Assembly (NCBI RefSeq): GCF_000472285.1
Contig: NZ_KI421415.1
Location: forward strand, 48,427 to 95,955
Source of the DNA: Desulfuromonas sp. TF
GTDB lineage: Bacteria; Desulfobacterota; Desulfuromonadia; Desulfuromonadales; ATBO01
Direction: 5' to 3'
Length of the DNA stretch: 47,529 nucleotides
The translations under genes were made by a program, and so were the position numbers. Below are positions 27,366-37,475 of the stretch, in pieces. Within the stretch, counting starts at the first letter, position 1, and every line of letters starts with the position of its first letter. The notes beneath the pieces were generated by a model, which searched no databases, was not told where the DNA came from, and saw only the letters and a list, made by a program, of their open reading frames with translations.

Positions 27366-27655
27366 TGTGAACTTTCCTTCCTTGCAGGCTCTTTCTTTAA
27401 TAAAGAATACCTGAAAAGGGAAAAGCAGTCGACCCGCCGCCGAACATATTGATTTTTAGTTCTCCTAAAGACACAGAAAGAGTCTCTTGTTTTTTTATCG
27501 GGCTCTGCAACTCTGTGCTTCTGTGGCTGATTTTTTACGTCTTCATCGTTCCCGCTCAAAAAGGAAATGGGGCGCCGTTATGACGCCCCACCCCGTGGAA
27601 ATCTTACTTTTAAATGTATTTCTCTGTGTCTCTGTGCGTCTGTGGTTGGTTCCGA
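27366..27655. other. Intergenic region with two CTGTG-rich repeats
   Basis: 290 bases without a supported gene. Two related stretches, CTCTGTGCTTCTGTGGCTGA (27511-27530) and CTCTGTGTCTCTGTGCGTCT (27623-27642), flank the terminator at 27558-27590. These resemble short low-complexity elements seen between genes elsewhere in the window (30690-30775). No coding frame with a ribosome site is visible. Confidence 0.6.
27558..27590 (-). terminator. Terminator after the siroheme reductase gene
   Basis: Minus-strand stem TGGGGCG / CGCCCCA with a 9-base loop, followed by ATTTCCTTTTTG. It lies about 65 bases past the reductase stop codon. Confidence 0.7.
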
Positions 27656-28960
27656 TCAGCCCAGATCGGCCACCGCCTGCAGGAGGTCCTCCAGGGAGAG
27701 GCCCTGCCGGATCGGTTTTCCGAAGCCTTCTCCTTCCCGGCGGTAGAAGTCGAACAAGGGCCGGCGCACGCCATCCTCCCCCTTCAGACTCTTGACCGCC
27801 AGGATGCCGAAATCGGAAAGCTGGGGCTGGGCGCAGGAGTTGGAGCAGCCTGAAATCGCCCAGGAACGGGTGCGCCCCCCGCTCCCCAGGGTGGCGAGGA
27901 CTTCCCGCGCCACGTCCCGGGTCGGACACAGCCCCATACGGCATTCGTGATTGCCGGGACAGATGCGGAAAACGGTCTGCTCTTCCGGTGTGTCGCCGGC
28001 AAAGCCCGCTTCGGCAAGGGCCTTCACGGCTTTTTCTTTCCTGCTGGGATCGGATAGTAGAAAAGCCACGTTCTGATCGGCGGTAGTGGCCATGTACCCA
28101 TCGGCAAGGTCGCGGGCGATCTTGGCCAGGCGGCGGAATACGGAGGTGGTGATTTCGCCGGCGAAGACGGCCGCTTCGACCCGTACACCGGGTCCGCCGT
28201 GGGACAAGGGCGTCAGGCGCTTTTCAAATCCGTCTGCCAGATCCAACTCGGTTGTCTGCTGCAGATGCTCGTCGAGCAGATGGCGGAACTTTTTCTCGCC
28301 GATGTCCTTGACCAGGTGCTTGACCCTGCGCCCGAGGGGGGTGTGGGCCTTGTGCACCCGGACGGCCGCCTCGATCAGGGGGATGAGCCGCGCTTCGGGA
28401 ATCCGCTCTTCCAGAAGAAAGCCCTCCATCGGCTCGCGCCCGAGACCGCCGGCCGCCCAAACGTCGTATAGGTCGACTCCGATCTCGGTGCCGACGTAGA
28501 CGAGTCCGATGTCCTGGATCAGGTGCCGGGAACCGGCGTATCCCGCATCGACGCCTATTTTGAACTTCTTTGGCAGTCCCTCGAAGTGAGGATTGCCGGC
28601 GAAATGCCGGTGCAGCTTACGGGCCAGCACCTGGGTGACGGCGAACCCTTCGGCGAAGGTGGTGCTGCAGACGACTCCTCGAACAGCACCGCCGCAGGCT
28701 CCGCGAGTGGTAAGCCCGACGGCGGCCAGCATCCGCTGGGCCTCTGAGAGATCGCTGTACTCCAGCCAGTGAAATTCAATGCTGCCGCGGGTAGTCAGGT
28801 GGAGGATTCCGTTGGAGAGACGGTCGGAGATATCGCAGACCTTGAGAGCCTGTTCGGTGGAGAGGACCCCTCCAGGGACCTTGACCCTCAACATGAGGTG
28901 CCCTTCCTCGTTCTGCTTATAAACCCCCTCGACGCGAAGCCGGTTGTAGTCGATCGTCAT
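27656..28960 (-). CDS. Siroheme nitrite/sulfite reductase family protein
   Basis: 434 residues. Ferredoxin-like half-domains and the siroheme/4Fe-4S ligand set: CPGNHEC (CX5C) and SGCSNSC (CX3C), as in assimilatory nitrite and sulfite reductases. HLTTRGSIEFHWL and TTRGACGGAVRGV are conserved substrate-site segments with Arg residues. It would reduce sulfite to sulfide or nitrite to ammonium in six-electron steps; which one cannot be told from sequence. The start at 28960 has AAAGGTG. No reductase partner or siroheme synthase gene is adjacent. Confidence 0.88.
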   Translation of the reverse strand: MTIDYNRLRVEGVYKQNEEGHLMLRVKVPGGVLSTEQALKVCDISDRLSNGILHLTTRGSIEFHWLEYSDLSEAQRMLAAVGLTTRGACGGAVRGVVCSTTFAEGFAVTQVLARKLHRHFAGNPHFEGLPKKFKIGVDAGYAGSRHLIQDIGLVYVGTEIGVDLYDVWAAGGLGREPMEGFLLEERIPEARLIPLIEAAVRVHKAHTPLGRRVKHLVKDIGEKKFRHLLDEHLQQTTELDLADGFEKRLTPLSHGGPGVRVEAAVFAGEITTSVFRRLAKIARDLADGYMATTADQNVAFLLSDPSRKEKAVKALAEAGFAGDTPEEQTVFRICPGNHECRMGLCPTRDVAREVLATLGSGGRTRSWAISGCSNSCAQPQLSDFGILAVKSLKGEDGVRRPLFDFYRREGEGFGKPIRQGLSLEDLLQAVADLG

Positions 28961-29072
28961 ACTCGTACACCTTTCAGCCAAAATAGTGCTCCCTTATACC
29001 CCATCCGAAAACCGGGGTCAAGGCATTAGATTCCACAGCGTCCTAGTAAACTTAATTCATGATCAGTTCTAA

Positions 29073-29107
29073 CGGAAAAACCCCCGGTCCAGCCGAGGGT
29101 TTTTCCG
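29073..29107. terminator. Bidirectional terminator between aldehyde dehydrogenase and reductase genes
   Basis: An 11-bp outer stem CGGAAAAACCC / GGGTTTTTCCG plus an inner CGG/CCG around TCCAG. The A- and T-rich outer part gives a T-run in either direction. It ends the aldehyde dehydrogenase transcript. Confidence 0.8.
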
Positions 29108-29125
29108 TCTTCCGTCTTCCGTCTT
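29105..29125. repeat. Three tandem CCGTCTT units
   Basis: CCGTCTT occurs three times in a row just inside the 3' side of the terminator and stops 6 bases before the dehydrogenase stop codon. Confidence 0.8.
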
Positions 29126-29130
29126 CCGAA

Positions 29131-30495
29131 TCATTTCACCCAAATGGTCTGGATATTAACGAACTCCTTGATTCCGTAGTGGGAGAGTTCCCGGCCGTAG
29201 CCGGAGATCTTGACTCCGCCGAAGGGGAGCCGCGGATCGCTCTTTACCAGTCCGTTGACGAACACCGCACCTGCTTCCACCTGCCCGGCCACGGCCTCAC
29301 CCCGGGCGCTGTCGGCCGTCCATACCGATCCGCCCAGACCGAAAGGGGACGCATTGGCCACTTCCACCGCCTCTTTTTCGTCCCGCACCCGGATCACCGA
29401 GGCCACCGGCCCGAAAAGCTCCTCATGATAGGCCGCCATCCCCGGCTTCAAATCAGCCAGGATCGTGGGGGGATAGAAGTAGCCTTTCCGGTCAAGAGGA
29501 GCCCCGCCCAGGAGGACGCTGGCACCCTTCTCCACCGAGGCCTCCACCTGGCTGTGAAGCTCGTACATGAGGTCTTCCCTGGCCTGAGGGCCGACCTGCA
29601 CTCCTTCTTCCAGGGGATCGCCCACCTTCAGGGCGGCCATGGCCTCCTTGAAGCGCGCGATGAACCGATCGTAGACGCCGTCAACCACGATGAAGCGCTT
29701 GGCGGCGATGCAGCTCTGTCCCGAATTGATGCAGCGTGCCTTGGCCCCCACCGTCGCCGCCTCTTCGATGACGGCGTCCTCCAGGACGATAAAGGGGTCG
29801 CTACCGCCCAGTTCCATGACGGTCTTCTTCAGCATCTGCCCCGCCTTGGCCGCCACCTTGCGTCCGGCGATGTCGCTGCCCGTGAGGGTGACCGCCTTGA
29901 TACTCTCATTTTCGATGACGGCTTCGACCTGGCCGGAGCCGATCATGAGCGTGCGAAAGACGTGAACGGGAAAGCCGGCCTGACGAAAGACGTCCTCAAT
30001 AGCCAGGGCGCAGCGCGGAACATTGGAGGAATGTTTGAGCACTCCGGTATTGCCCGCCATGAGAGCCGGGGCGGCGAAGCGGAAGACCTGCCAGAAGGGG
30101 AAATTCCAGGGCATGACGGCCAGCACCGTGCCGATAGGGCGAAAGGCGACGTAAGCCTTGGAGCCGTCACTTTCGGCGGGCTCGTCAGCCAGGAAACTTT
30201 CCGCGTTGTCGGCGTAAAAATCACAGACCCAGGCGCATTTTTCCACCTCGCCCCGGCCGTCTCCGATCGGCTTCCCCATCTCAAGGGCCATGATTCGGGC
30301 GTATTCCTCTTTGTTCCGCCTGAGCACGGCGGCGGCTTCGTGCATAAGCTCCGCCCGGCGGGCGAAAGAGGTGCGGCGCCAGGACAGCCAGGCTTCATCG
30401 ACCTCCTCGATCACCCCCCTGGTTTTCTCCTGCGACCACTCCTCGAAGGCTTCGATAAGTTCGCCGGTTGCCGGATTGATCGATTCCAGTGCCAT
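29131..30495 (-). CDS. NAD(P)-dependent aldehyde dehydrogenase, succinate-semialdehyde type
   Basis: 454 residues, the short SSADH-like group. The Rossmann segment includes [11 protein letters not shown] and [12 protein letters not shown]; catalytic Glu is in MELGGSDPF and catalytic Cys in [17 protein letters not shown] and [13 protein letters not shown] close the active site. Oxidises an aldehyde such as succinate semialdehyde to the acid. The exact substrate is not certain. ATG 30495 has GAGGAG. No partner aminotransferase (gabT) is adjacent. Confidence 0.9.
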   Translation of the reverse strand: MALESINPATGELIEAFEEWSQEKTRGVIEEVDEAWLSWRRTSFARRAELMHEAAAVLRRNKEEYARIMALEMGKPIGDGRGEVEKCAWVCDFYADNAESFLADEPAESDGSKAYVAFRPIGTVLAVMPWNFPFWQVFRFAAPALMAGNTGVLKHSSNVPRCALAIEDVFRQAGFPVHVFRTLMIGSGQVEAVIENESIKAVTLTGSDIAGRKVAAKAGQMLKKTVMELGGSDPFIVLEDAVIEEAATVGAKARCINSGQSCIAAKRFIVVDGVYDRFIARFKEAMAALKVGDPLEEGVQVGPQAREDLMYELHSQVEASVEKGASVLLGGAPLDRKGYFYPPTILADLKPGMAAYHEELFGPVASVIRVRDEKEAVEVANASPFGLGGSVWTADSARGEAVAGQVEAGAVFVNGLVKSDPRLPFGGVKISGYGRELSHYGIKEFVNIQTIWVK

Positions 30496-30821
30496 CAGTT
30501 CTCCTCTCAAATCGCAACAGGGATTAACATCCATTCTCCTCGGTATATGGCTGACAGTTTGCCTAATTCTGCGGCCCATTTCAAGTTTTGTTAATGCTAA
30601 GCCCGCGTATCCGCAGATGACGCAGATGAGCGCTTGCCCCTCCCCCTCTTTTCTGCGATAGTTTCGTTTTATTAAGGATGGCCTCGCAAAAAGCAAATTT
30701 TCCCCAGAGGACGCCGAGTTCGCGGAGAAAAACTATTGATCTTAGAATGTTTCCTCTGCGATCTCTGCGGTGAGAAAACGGTTTTTGCAATTTCATCATC
30801 AAGGGTTGGAAGGAGCGCTCA
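30496..30821. other. Intergenic region with dispersed CTCTGCG/ATCCGCAGATG-type repeats
   Basis: 326 bases without a supported gene. GCGTATCCGCAGATGACGCA (30604-30623) and the inverted pair AGAGGACGCCGAGTTCGCGG (near 30714) and CTCTGCGATCTCTGCGGTGA (near 30754) are of the low-complexity kind found between genes here. A GGAAGGAG ribosome site at the right end serves the rhomboid gene. Confidence 0.55.
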
Positions 30822-31622
30822 TTGAATACACTCCCTTTTATCGACTACCTCGCGAACCCCCGCTGGCAATGGCGAGTGCAACGCTGGCAGCGCAACGCCA
30901 GAAGCTTTTTCGATGACGTTCGCAACCCCGGACGGGGCAGCGGCGCGCTCACCAAGAGCCTCATTTTTCTCAATCTCATTTTCTTCACCCTGATGATTCT
31001 TCAGGGGACCGCCGCCGGCCTCGGAATGCGGCCGCTCCTCAATCCCGACCCTTACCTCCTGATCCACGCCGGCGCCCAGTACTGGCCGCTGGTTCTGGTT
31101 GAAGGGGAATGGTGGCGCTGCATCACCTACGCCTTCACCCATGGCGGACTCATTCACCTCGCTTTCAACATGGTGGTTCTTTACCAGGTCGGCCCCCTCC
31201 TTGAATTCGAGGTCGGCGCCGGAAGGTACCTCTTTCTCTACACCCTGACGGCCCTCACCGCCACGATCGCCGGTTACTTCTGGCACCCGGCCGTACCGGT
31301 GGTCGGCGCTTCCGGTTCCCTCTTCGGCCTGATCGGATTCGCCGTCGTCTACTTCCACCGGATGGGGCCGGCCGGGATTCAGATCCGCAACTTCATGTTC
31401 CAGTGGGCGCTCTTCGCTTTCATCTTCGGGCTGCTCGTCGGCGCGGACAATGCCGGCCACCTCGGCGGCGCCCTCGGCGGCGCTGTCCTCGGGCTGGTTC
31501 TTCCCCTCTCGGTCCGGGCACGAAAGACCTTTGATCCGATTTTCAATGTGCTGGGCAGCATCAGCCTGGCGGCAATCGTCATCAGCCTGGCGATGCTGGT
31601 GTTGTCGTGGTTCGGGAACTGA
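30822..31622 (+). CDS. Rhomboid-family intramembrane serine protease
   Basis: 266 residues, about six membrane helices. The catalytic dyad is Ser164 in GASGSLFG and His213 in DNAGHLGG; the conserved loop WWRCITYAFTHGGLIHLAFNM lies before them. Cuts membrane proteins inside the bilayer. Start is TTG at 30822, with GGAAGGAG 6 bases upstream. A cytoplasmic N-terminal extension of about 45 residues precedes the first helix. Substrate unknown. Confidence 0.92.
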   Translation: MNTLPFIDYLANPRWQWRVQRWQRNARSFFDDVRNPGRGSGALTKSLIFLNLIFFTLMILQGTAAGLGMRPLLNPDPYLLIHAGAQYWPLVLVEGEWWRCITYAFTHGGLIHLAFNMVVLYQVGPLLEFEVGAGRYLFLYTLTALTATIAGYFWHPAVPVVGASGSLFGLIGFAVVYFHRMGPAGIQIRNFMFQWALFAFIFGLLVGADNAGHLGGALGGAVLGLVLPLSVRARKTFDPIFNVLGSISLAAIVISLAMLVLSWFGN

Positions 31623-31654
31623 AGACGGAAGATAAAATACAAGGAGTTTCATCC

Positions 31655-32137
31655 ATGGCCAAGGAGAAGTTTCCCGTCACCCCGGCGATCCGGGTGCTGC
31701 GGCAGGAAAAGGTCGACTTTACCCCTCACCTCTACATCTACGAGGAGCGTGGGGGCACGGCCGTCTCCGCCCGGGAGCTGGGAGTGGACGAGCACTGCGT
31801 GATCAAGACGCTGGTCATGGAGGATGAAAACAAACAGCCCCTCATCATTCTGATGCACGGCGACATGGAGGTGTCTACGAAACAGCTCGCCAGAACCATC
31901 GGCGCGAAGACCCTCTCACCCTGCACCCCCGAGGCCGCCAACCGGCATTCAGGCTACCAGGTGGGAGGGACCTCCCCTTTCGGCACCCGCCGGAAGATGC
32001 CGGTCTACATGGAGGAGACCATTCTCGGTCTGCCGGCGATCTACATCAACGGCGGGGGACGCGGTTTTCTGGTTGAGATCGATCCGAAGGAACTGATGCG
32101 TGTTCTCGAACCGGTACCGGTAAAGGCAGGACAGTAG
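31655..32137 (+). CDS. ybaK: YbaK/EbsC-type aminoacyl-tRNA deacylase
   Basis: 160 residues of the YbaK family, which hydrolyses mischarged tRNA such as Cys-tRNA(Pro). Seen: VIKTLVMEDENKQPLIILMHGD with the conserved Lys, GYQVGGTSPFGTRRKMPVY and YINGGGRGFLVEIDP. AAGGAG lies before the ATG at 31655. It starts 32 bases after the rhomboid stop, so the two may be co-transcribed. No prolyl-tRNA synthetase is nearby. Confidence 0.92.
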   Translation: MAKEKFPVTPAIRVLRQEKVDFTPHLYIYEERGGTAVSARELGVDEHCVIKTLVMEDENKQPLIILMHGDMEVSTKQLARTIGAKTLSPCTPEAANRHSGYQVGGTSPFGTRRKMPVYMEETILGLPAIYINGGGRGFLVEIDPKELMRVLEPVPVKAGQ

Positions 32138-32289
32138 GGCGCCCCCCCTGTGTTCGCCCGGGCCGGAATCCGCTCTGCCAAGGTGGAAGTTTCAGGGCCG
32201 GAAAACGCCATAAAATTTCGATTGTTTTTTGCCGCGCTTTCGGATATCTAGATGCATCTTTTCCGTATTCTCTCACCGGAGGGTGCTCC

Positions 32290-33711
32290 ATGGCAGGTTC
32301 CCTGTCCGAAGACCGGCGGCAACGTCTCATCGCGGCCAACCGCGACGAATACGACGAGTCCTATTCCCTTCTGAAATTTGCCGATCCGGAAGCGCTCCGT
32401 CAGGCCGCCTCGCGCCGAGAGGAACTTCTCGATTCATTGTCCGGACGGGTTGAGATTGGCTGCCGCGGCAGTAAGCTCGACATGCGCCGGCTCTCCCCCG
32501 GCTGCCGCCTCTGCGCCGAGGGCGCCTGGTCGTGCCTCTTCATCAACGGTCGCTGCAACGCTCGATGCTTCTACTGCCCGACGGAGCAGGAGGATACAGG
32601 GCTGCCGACCACCAATACCTTCACCTTCCGCACCCCCGCCGACTACGTGGCCTACCTGGAGCGCTTCGGCTTTCGCGGGGCGAGTTTCTCCGGCGGCGAA
32701 CCCCTGCTCACCCCCGAACGCACCATCGACTTTCTGACGGCCGTCAAGCGCCGGTTCGGCGCAGATCTGCACACCTGGCTCTACACCAACGGCACCCGGG
32801 TCGACCGGGAGATCCTGCTGCGCCTGCGCGACGCCGGCCTGGACGAGATCCGCTTCGACATCGGCGCCGTAGGCTATTCGCTGACCTCCGCAAGCCTTGC
32901 GGTCGGAATCATCCCCACAGTCACTATTGAGATCCCCGCCGTCCCGGAGGAGGCGGAGCGGCTCAAAGGTCTGATTGCGGAGATGGCCGACTCCGGAATC
33001 GACCACCTCAACCTGCACCAGATGCGCCTCACCCCCTACAATCTCCCCCGCCTCACCGGACGACCCTACACCTTCCTGCACGGCGAGAAAGTCACCGTCC
33101 TGGAATCGGAGCTGACCGCTCTCGAACTCCTCCGGCACGGCCTCGACCGCGGCATTGATCTGCCGGTCAATTATTGTTCCTTCGTCTACAAAAACCGCTT
33201 CCAGCGGAGCGCCGCGCGGCGCCGCGGAGGCGGAGTCATGATGAAGGGGTACGAGGACCTGACCACCGCCGGCTCTATCCGCGCTCTCGCCCTTGCCGGC
33301 GATTCCGCCGACCTGGTCCGGCAGGCCGACATCTTCCGATCAGCAGGAGCGGCAGGGGAATCGTGGGCCCTCAGCAGCGCCCGCGACAGGCTCTTCTTCA
33401 GAGCCGCCCTCTGGCCGCTGATCGACTTCTCACCCTTCCGACTGCTGGTCGGCTACGGTGAGGCAATGATGCGCGAGTCGGTCAGCTACCGCAACGCCTT
33501 TACCGAGGTGAAGCTGTCAACCGGCAGGAAGGTTGTGGTCGAGCGCTGGCGAACCATGGTGGAGAAGGAAATGACAGGGGAAGAGATCGGGCTCTTTGCC
33601 GAACGATACCTGCAAGGGGAAGGGGAAACCCGGGAAGCCGAAGAGTCCGGGCCATGGGCTGATATTCATTGCTGCGAGTTCATTGCCGCGGGGCTGCAGG
33701 AGTATTTCTAG
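32290..33711 (+). CDS. Radical SAM protein of unknown substrate (COG2108-like)
   Basis: 473 residues. The cluster motif CNARCFYC (CX3CX2C) is preceded by CRLCAEGAWSC, so extra cysteines lie just upstream and may bind a second metal site. FSGGEPLLTPERTIDFL is the SAM-binding GGEP motif. LHTWLYTNGTRVD and DEIRFDIGA follow in the barrel. The C-terminal 150 residues show no known domain. The ATG at 32290 has GGAGGG. Family members are described only as related to pyruvate formate-lyase activating enzymes. Confidence 0.8.
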   Translation: MAGSLSEDRRQRLIAANRDEYDESYSLLKFADPEALRQAASRREELLDSLSGRVEIGCRGSKLDMRRLSPGCRLCAEGAWSCLFINGRCNARCFYCPTEQEDTGLPTTNTFTFRTPADYVAYLERFGFRGASFSGGEPLLTPERTIDFLTAVKRRFGADLHTWLYTNGTRVDREILLRLRDAGLDEIRFDIGAVGYSLTSASLAVGIIPTVTIEIPAVPEEAERLKGLIAEMADSGIDHLNLHQMRLTPYNLPRLTGRPYTFLHGEKVTVLESELTALELLRHGLDRGIDLPVNYCSFVYKNRFQRSAARRRGGGVMMKGYEDLTTAGSIRALALAGDSADLVRQADIFRSAGAAGESWALSSARDRLFFRAALWPLIDFSPFRLLVGYGEAMMRESVSYRNAFTEVKLSTGRKVVVERWRTMVEKEMTGEEIGLFAERYLQGEGETREAEESGPWADIHCCEFIAAGLQEYF

Positions 33712-33887
33712 GGCGGGGCGGCCGGCCGCAGCCTGGCACGGGTCAGAACCACATCCTCACTACTTGTCATCAGGACCTTTTCCCCCTCGATTTCCGGGGC
33801 CATATCGTCCTGTTCGTCAAAGTTTTTTTGTAGATGGTTCCATTCCCATCGGATTTCTCCGACACCGCGTTTTTTTCCGGTTGCTCC

Positions 33888-34009
33888 TATCCGCTTATGC
33901 GGATATATTCAAAGCAGAAGAAAACGAGAAAGACCGGTCCGAGAAAATTTTTTAGGGGGGGCGCGATAATTTGATTGTTTTGCCGAATCAATCCGCTCAT
34001 GCGGATACT
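33888..34009 (+). promoter_or_regulatory. Two matching palindromes and promoter of the ars genes
   Basis: TATCCGCTTATGCGGATA (33888-33905) and ATCCGCTCATGCGGAT (33991-34006) share arms ATCCGC/GCGGAT with a 4-base spacer, 102 bases apart. The second covers the spacer and -10 box of a possible promoter (TTGCCG 33980-33985, 18 bases, GATACT 34004-34009) 24 bases before arsC. They look like operators of a dimeric repressor, probably ArsR-type. No arsR gene is adjacent. Confidence 0.6.
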
Positions 34010-34032
34010 AATAACGAAAAGAGAGCGACAAA

Positions 34033-34452
<420 letters not shown>

Positions 34453-34505
34453 GGGGACGGTTTCCGCGCCCGTGCATCACAATCTGAATCAATGGAGGAT
34501 TAACC

Positions 34506-35576
34506 ATGTCTTCAGGTGTTTCAAAAAAACTCTCCTTTCTCGACCGCTATCTCACTCTCTGGATCTTCGTCGCCATGGCGGTGGGGATCGGAGCCGGCTG
34601 GCTCATCCCGGGGGTCAAGAATTTCGTCAATCTCTTCACCGTCGGCACGACCAACATCCCCATCGCCCTCGGCCTGATCCTGATGATGTACCCGCCCTTC
34701 GCCAAAGTGCGGTACGAGGAGATGCCGGATGTCTTTCGCAACAAGAAGATCCTCGGTCTCTCCCTGGTGCAGAACTGGGTGATCGGCCCGATCCTCATGT
34801 TCATCCTCGCCATCGTCTTTCTCCAGGGGTATCCCGAGTACATGGTGGGCCTGATCATGATCGGACTGGCGCGCTGCATAGCCATGGTCATCGTCTGGAA
34901 CGAGCTGGCCGAGGGGAACAGCGAGTACGCCGCCGGACTGGTCGCCTTCAACAGCGTCTTCCAGGTCCTCTTCTTCAGCGTCTACGCCTGGTTCTTTATC
35001 AGTGTCCTGCCTCCGCTCTTCGGACTTGAAGGAGCGGTGGTCGACATCACCATCGGCGAGATCGCCGAGAGCGTCTTCATCTATCTCGGCATCCCCTTCC
35101 TCGCCGGGGCGCTGACCCGGCTGGTCGGCGTCAAGATGCTGGGGCGCGAGCGCTACCACGCCGTGGTGGTGCCGAAGATCAGCCCGATCACCCTCATCGC
35201 CCTGCTCTGCACCATCGTCGTCATGTTCAGCCTCAAGGGGGAGCTGATCGTCCAGATCCCTATGGACGTGGTGCGCATCGCGATTCCGCTGTTCGTCTAC
35301 TTCGTGGTGATGTTCCTGGTGTCGTTCTACATGGGGAAAAAAGTCGGCGCCGACTACAGCAGGACCACTACCCTCGCCTTCACCGCGGCAAGCAACAACT
35401 TCGAGCTGGCCATCGCCGTGGCAATCGCCGTTTTCGGTATCAACTCCGGCGCGGCCTTCGCCGCGGTCATCGGACCGCTGGTCGAGGTGCCGGTGATGAT
35501 CGGTTTGGTGCACGTCGCCTTCTGGTTCCAGCGGAATTATTTCGCCGTCCAGACGCAACCCTCATCTCTGAGCTGA
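34506..35576 (+). CDS. acr3: Arsenite efflux transporter ACR3
   Basis: 356 residues, ten membrane helices. [18 protein letters not shown] contains the conserved Cys that binds arsenite, and [18 protein letters not shown] holds the discontinuous helix motif. Exports arsenite using proton-motive force. It lies 53 bases after arsC and forms one operon with it. GGAG precedes the ATG. Confidence 0.95.
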   Translation: MSSGVSKKLSFLDRYLTLWIFVAMAVGIGAGWLIPGVKNFVNLFTVGTTNIPIALGLILMMYPPFAKVRYEEMPDVFRNKKILGLSLVQNWVIGPILMFILAIVFLQGYPEYMVGLIMIGLARCIAMVIVWNELAEGNSEYAAGLVAFNSVFQVLFFSVYAWFFISVLPPLFGLEGAVVDITIGEIAESVFIYLGIPFLAGALTRLVGVKMLGRERYHAVVVPKISPITLIALLCTIVVMFSLKGELIVQIPMDVVRIAIPLFVYFVVMFLVSFYMGKKVGADYSRTTTLAFTAASNNFELAIAVAIAVFGINSGAAFAAVIGPLVEVPVMIGLVHVAFWFQRNYFAVQTQPSSLS

Positions 35577-35809
35577 ACAGGATGCGCACCCTCTCTGGAT
35601 CTTCCTCAAAACCAGGAGCTTGGTGTGGAAACAAACGGCAGGCACCCATACCGTACCTTCAAGAAATCGATCTTTCGAAAGGCAGCCAATTGGGTCTGTC
35701 CACCATTCTGTCGTGCCATGCAAATTCGTTGCGGGACGGGATTGGAACTACCGTGGATTTTTCTTTATCTGATTCTTACTCCTCTTCCTCGCCAAGCGAG
35801 GTGGGGACC

Positions 35810-36496
35810 CTACCGCAGCAGCCGCGCCAGGTAGAGGAATGTCCCACCGACGGAGATGCCGGCCAGCAGATTGCCGATGTTGCCGACGACCACCGAAAGT
35901 TGATAGCGGAAAGGATACTGACCGGACAGCTCGGCGAGATCGTATACTTGGATGTAGAGTTCCGACCCCTTCCATAGAAAGATGAAGACGAAGACTCCGA
36001 TAAATGCCACAAATCCCCTGCTGATGGGACTGCCTTTGACGTTGCCGTGGATCTTGCGGATCATGTCGATATTGATCAGGGAGAGGAAGACCCAGTTGGC
36101 GTTCTGTATCACCGCGATGGTCCGCAGGGTACCCTTGCCCGGCTCGGGGTTGATCAGGATGAAGACCACCGATCCGGCCAGCACCGCGAGGGTTCCGAGG
36201 TAAACGTTAAGCTTTTTCCCCTCCAGCTCCAAGGTGCGGGAAAAAACGTAATATTCCATGAACCCGTGGGTCATGACCATGATGGCGATCGTGCCGACAA
36301 TATAGCCCATGGCCTGGACCTGGGGAATATCGACGCCGGGCAGAAAAGGAAGAGCGCGGGGAATGATCTCGCCGACCAGGATGAGAAAGAAACCGACGGC
36401 GATGCTGGTCCAGACCCGGGCGTTGCCGAGGCTGAAGTAGAAGGAAACGAGGCCGGCGATCACCCAGAAGAGAACCTGCAATACATTCCAATCCAT
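35810..36496 (-). CDS. Multi-pass membrane protein of unknown function
   Basis: 228 residues with about six or seven hydrophobic helices. It starts MDWNVLQVLFWVIAGLVSFYF, has short polar loops and ends with a weakly amphipathic helix. No catalytic motif is visible. AGGAGA precedes the ATG at 36496. It follows the DUF4388-like gene after only 25 bases, so they are probably one operon and may act together, for example as membrane sensor and cytoplasmic adaptor (inference). Confidence 0.7.
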   Translation of the reverse strand: MDWNVLQVLFWVIAGLVSFYFSLGNARVWTSIAVGFFLILVGEIIPRALPFLPGVDIPQVQAMGYIVGTIAIMVMTHGFMEYYVFSRTLELEGKKLNVYLGTLAVLAGSVVFILINPEPGKGTLRTIAVIQNANWVFLSLINIDMIRKIHGNVKGSPISRGFVAFIGVFVFIFLWKGSELYIQVYDLAELSGQYPFRYQLSVVVGNIGNLLAGISVGGTFLYLARLLR

Positions 36497-36521
36497 CCGA
36501 AAATCTCCTGAAGTCCTAATA

Positions 36522-37475
36522 TCATGACAATAGCAGGGCTTTGATGCCCCTTTTCATATCCTCGATCATGGCAGCAACCTTGGAAGGGCCGGCCACCAGC
36601 TTGGCCCCCCGCGTCAGTTGTTCGTAGAAGGCGGCCAGGTCCTCGCCGGCGACCGCCCCCTGCCCCGCGGCCCTGTCGAATTCCTTTTCCACCAGCGACA
36701 CGCCGATTCTTCCGATATGCCGCTCGGCGGTTCCCCGCAAAAAGGAGAGAACCTTCTGCCCTTTTTCCTTCGCCCGCTGCTCCCGAGAGTCGTTGGCTTC
36801 CGACTCTGCCATCCGGCGCTGCCGGATCACAAGCTCCTTCGACTGCCCCCAAAGAACGGGCAGATCGTTCAAATCGGCGAGGTCCTCAAGGGTTTCTTCC
36901 TCGGAACTCTTCATCGCCAGGATATCGATTTTGGCCCCGGGAAGACGGGCCACGGACATGGAGGTGTCAGCGGCGGTTTCGATCTCCGTCGAACCGTCGT
37001 GAAAAAAGCCCAAGGGCTCACCGTCCCGATAAAAGATAAGGGCAATATGATCGTCGGTATAGATGCGCAGGCACCCGTTCAACCGATCCGTCTTGAGCCG
37101 GCGGAGCAGGGATTTGATATCGATAAGCTTGAGCTCCTGCCCCTGGAAAAGCACCTTGCCGTGCAGCAGCGCATGAATGCTCAGGGCCAGCTCGGATGAC
37201 AACCGGTAGATATCGAGCCTGACGCCTCCTGCAAGAGAATGGGTAAAGATGCGGGCGAGGGCGCCGCGGGCGGTCAGTCGATCCCCGGATCCCTCGAAAA
37301 GCGCGCTGATCATCTTTCCCCGGGCATAGATGACGATGGCCTCCCCGCCCCGGCCTTCGAATCGCAGATACCCGGAGAAGCCGCTTCCACTCAGTTTTGA
37401 AAAGGCATCGGGTAGATTAATCCGGCTGGGATCGATATTCTCTTTTACGGGATTTCCCCGGGGGAGCAGGATCAT
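36522..37475 (-). CDS. DUF4388/PATAN-like regulatory protein
   Basis: 317 residues. Two copies of a similar strand-rich unit: GFSGYLRFEGRGGEAIVIYA (about 32-51) and LNGCLRIYTDDHIALIFYRD (about 131-150), each followed by a glycine-turn, like the DUF4388/PATAN modules that partner with Roadblock or GTPase switches. The C-terminal half (about 210-317) is helical and charged. No enzyme motif. The ATG at 37475 has only a weak GAGG. The membrane protein gene follows closely. Confidence 0.6.
   Translation of the reverse strand: MILLPRGNPVKENIDPSRINLPDAFSKLSGSGFSGYLRFEGRGGEAIVIYARGKMISALFEGSGDRLTARGALARIFTHSLAGGVRLDIYRLSSELALSIHALLHGKVLFQGQELKLIDIKSLLRRLKTDRLNGCLRIYTDDHIALIFYRDGEPLGFFHDGSTEIETAADTSMSVARLPGAKIDILAMKSSEEETLEDLADLNDLPVLWGQSKELVIRQRRMAESEANDSREQRAKEKGQKVLSFLRGTAERHIGRIGVSLVEKEFDRAAGQGAVAGEDLAAFYEQLTRGAKLVAGPSKVAAMIEDMKRGIKALLLS

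Noticed and set aside
34521-35558. 345-codon minus-strand frame opposite acr3
   Set aside because: His/Asp/Glu-rich antisense shadow of membrane-helix codons.
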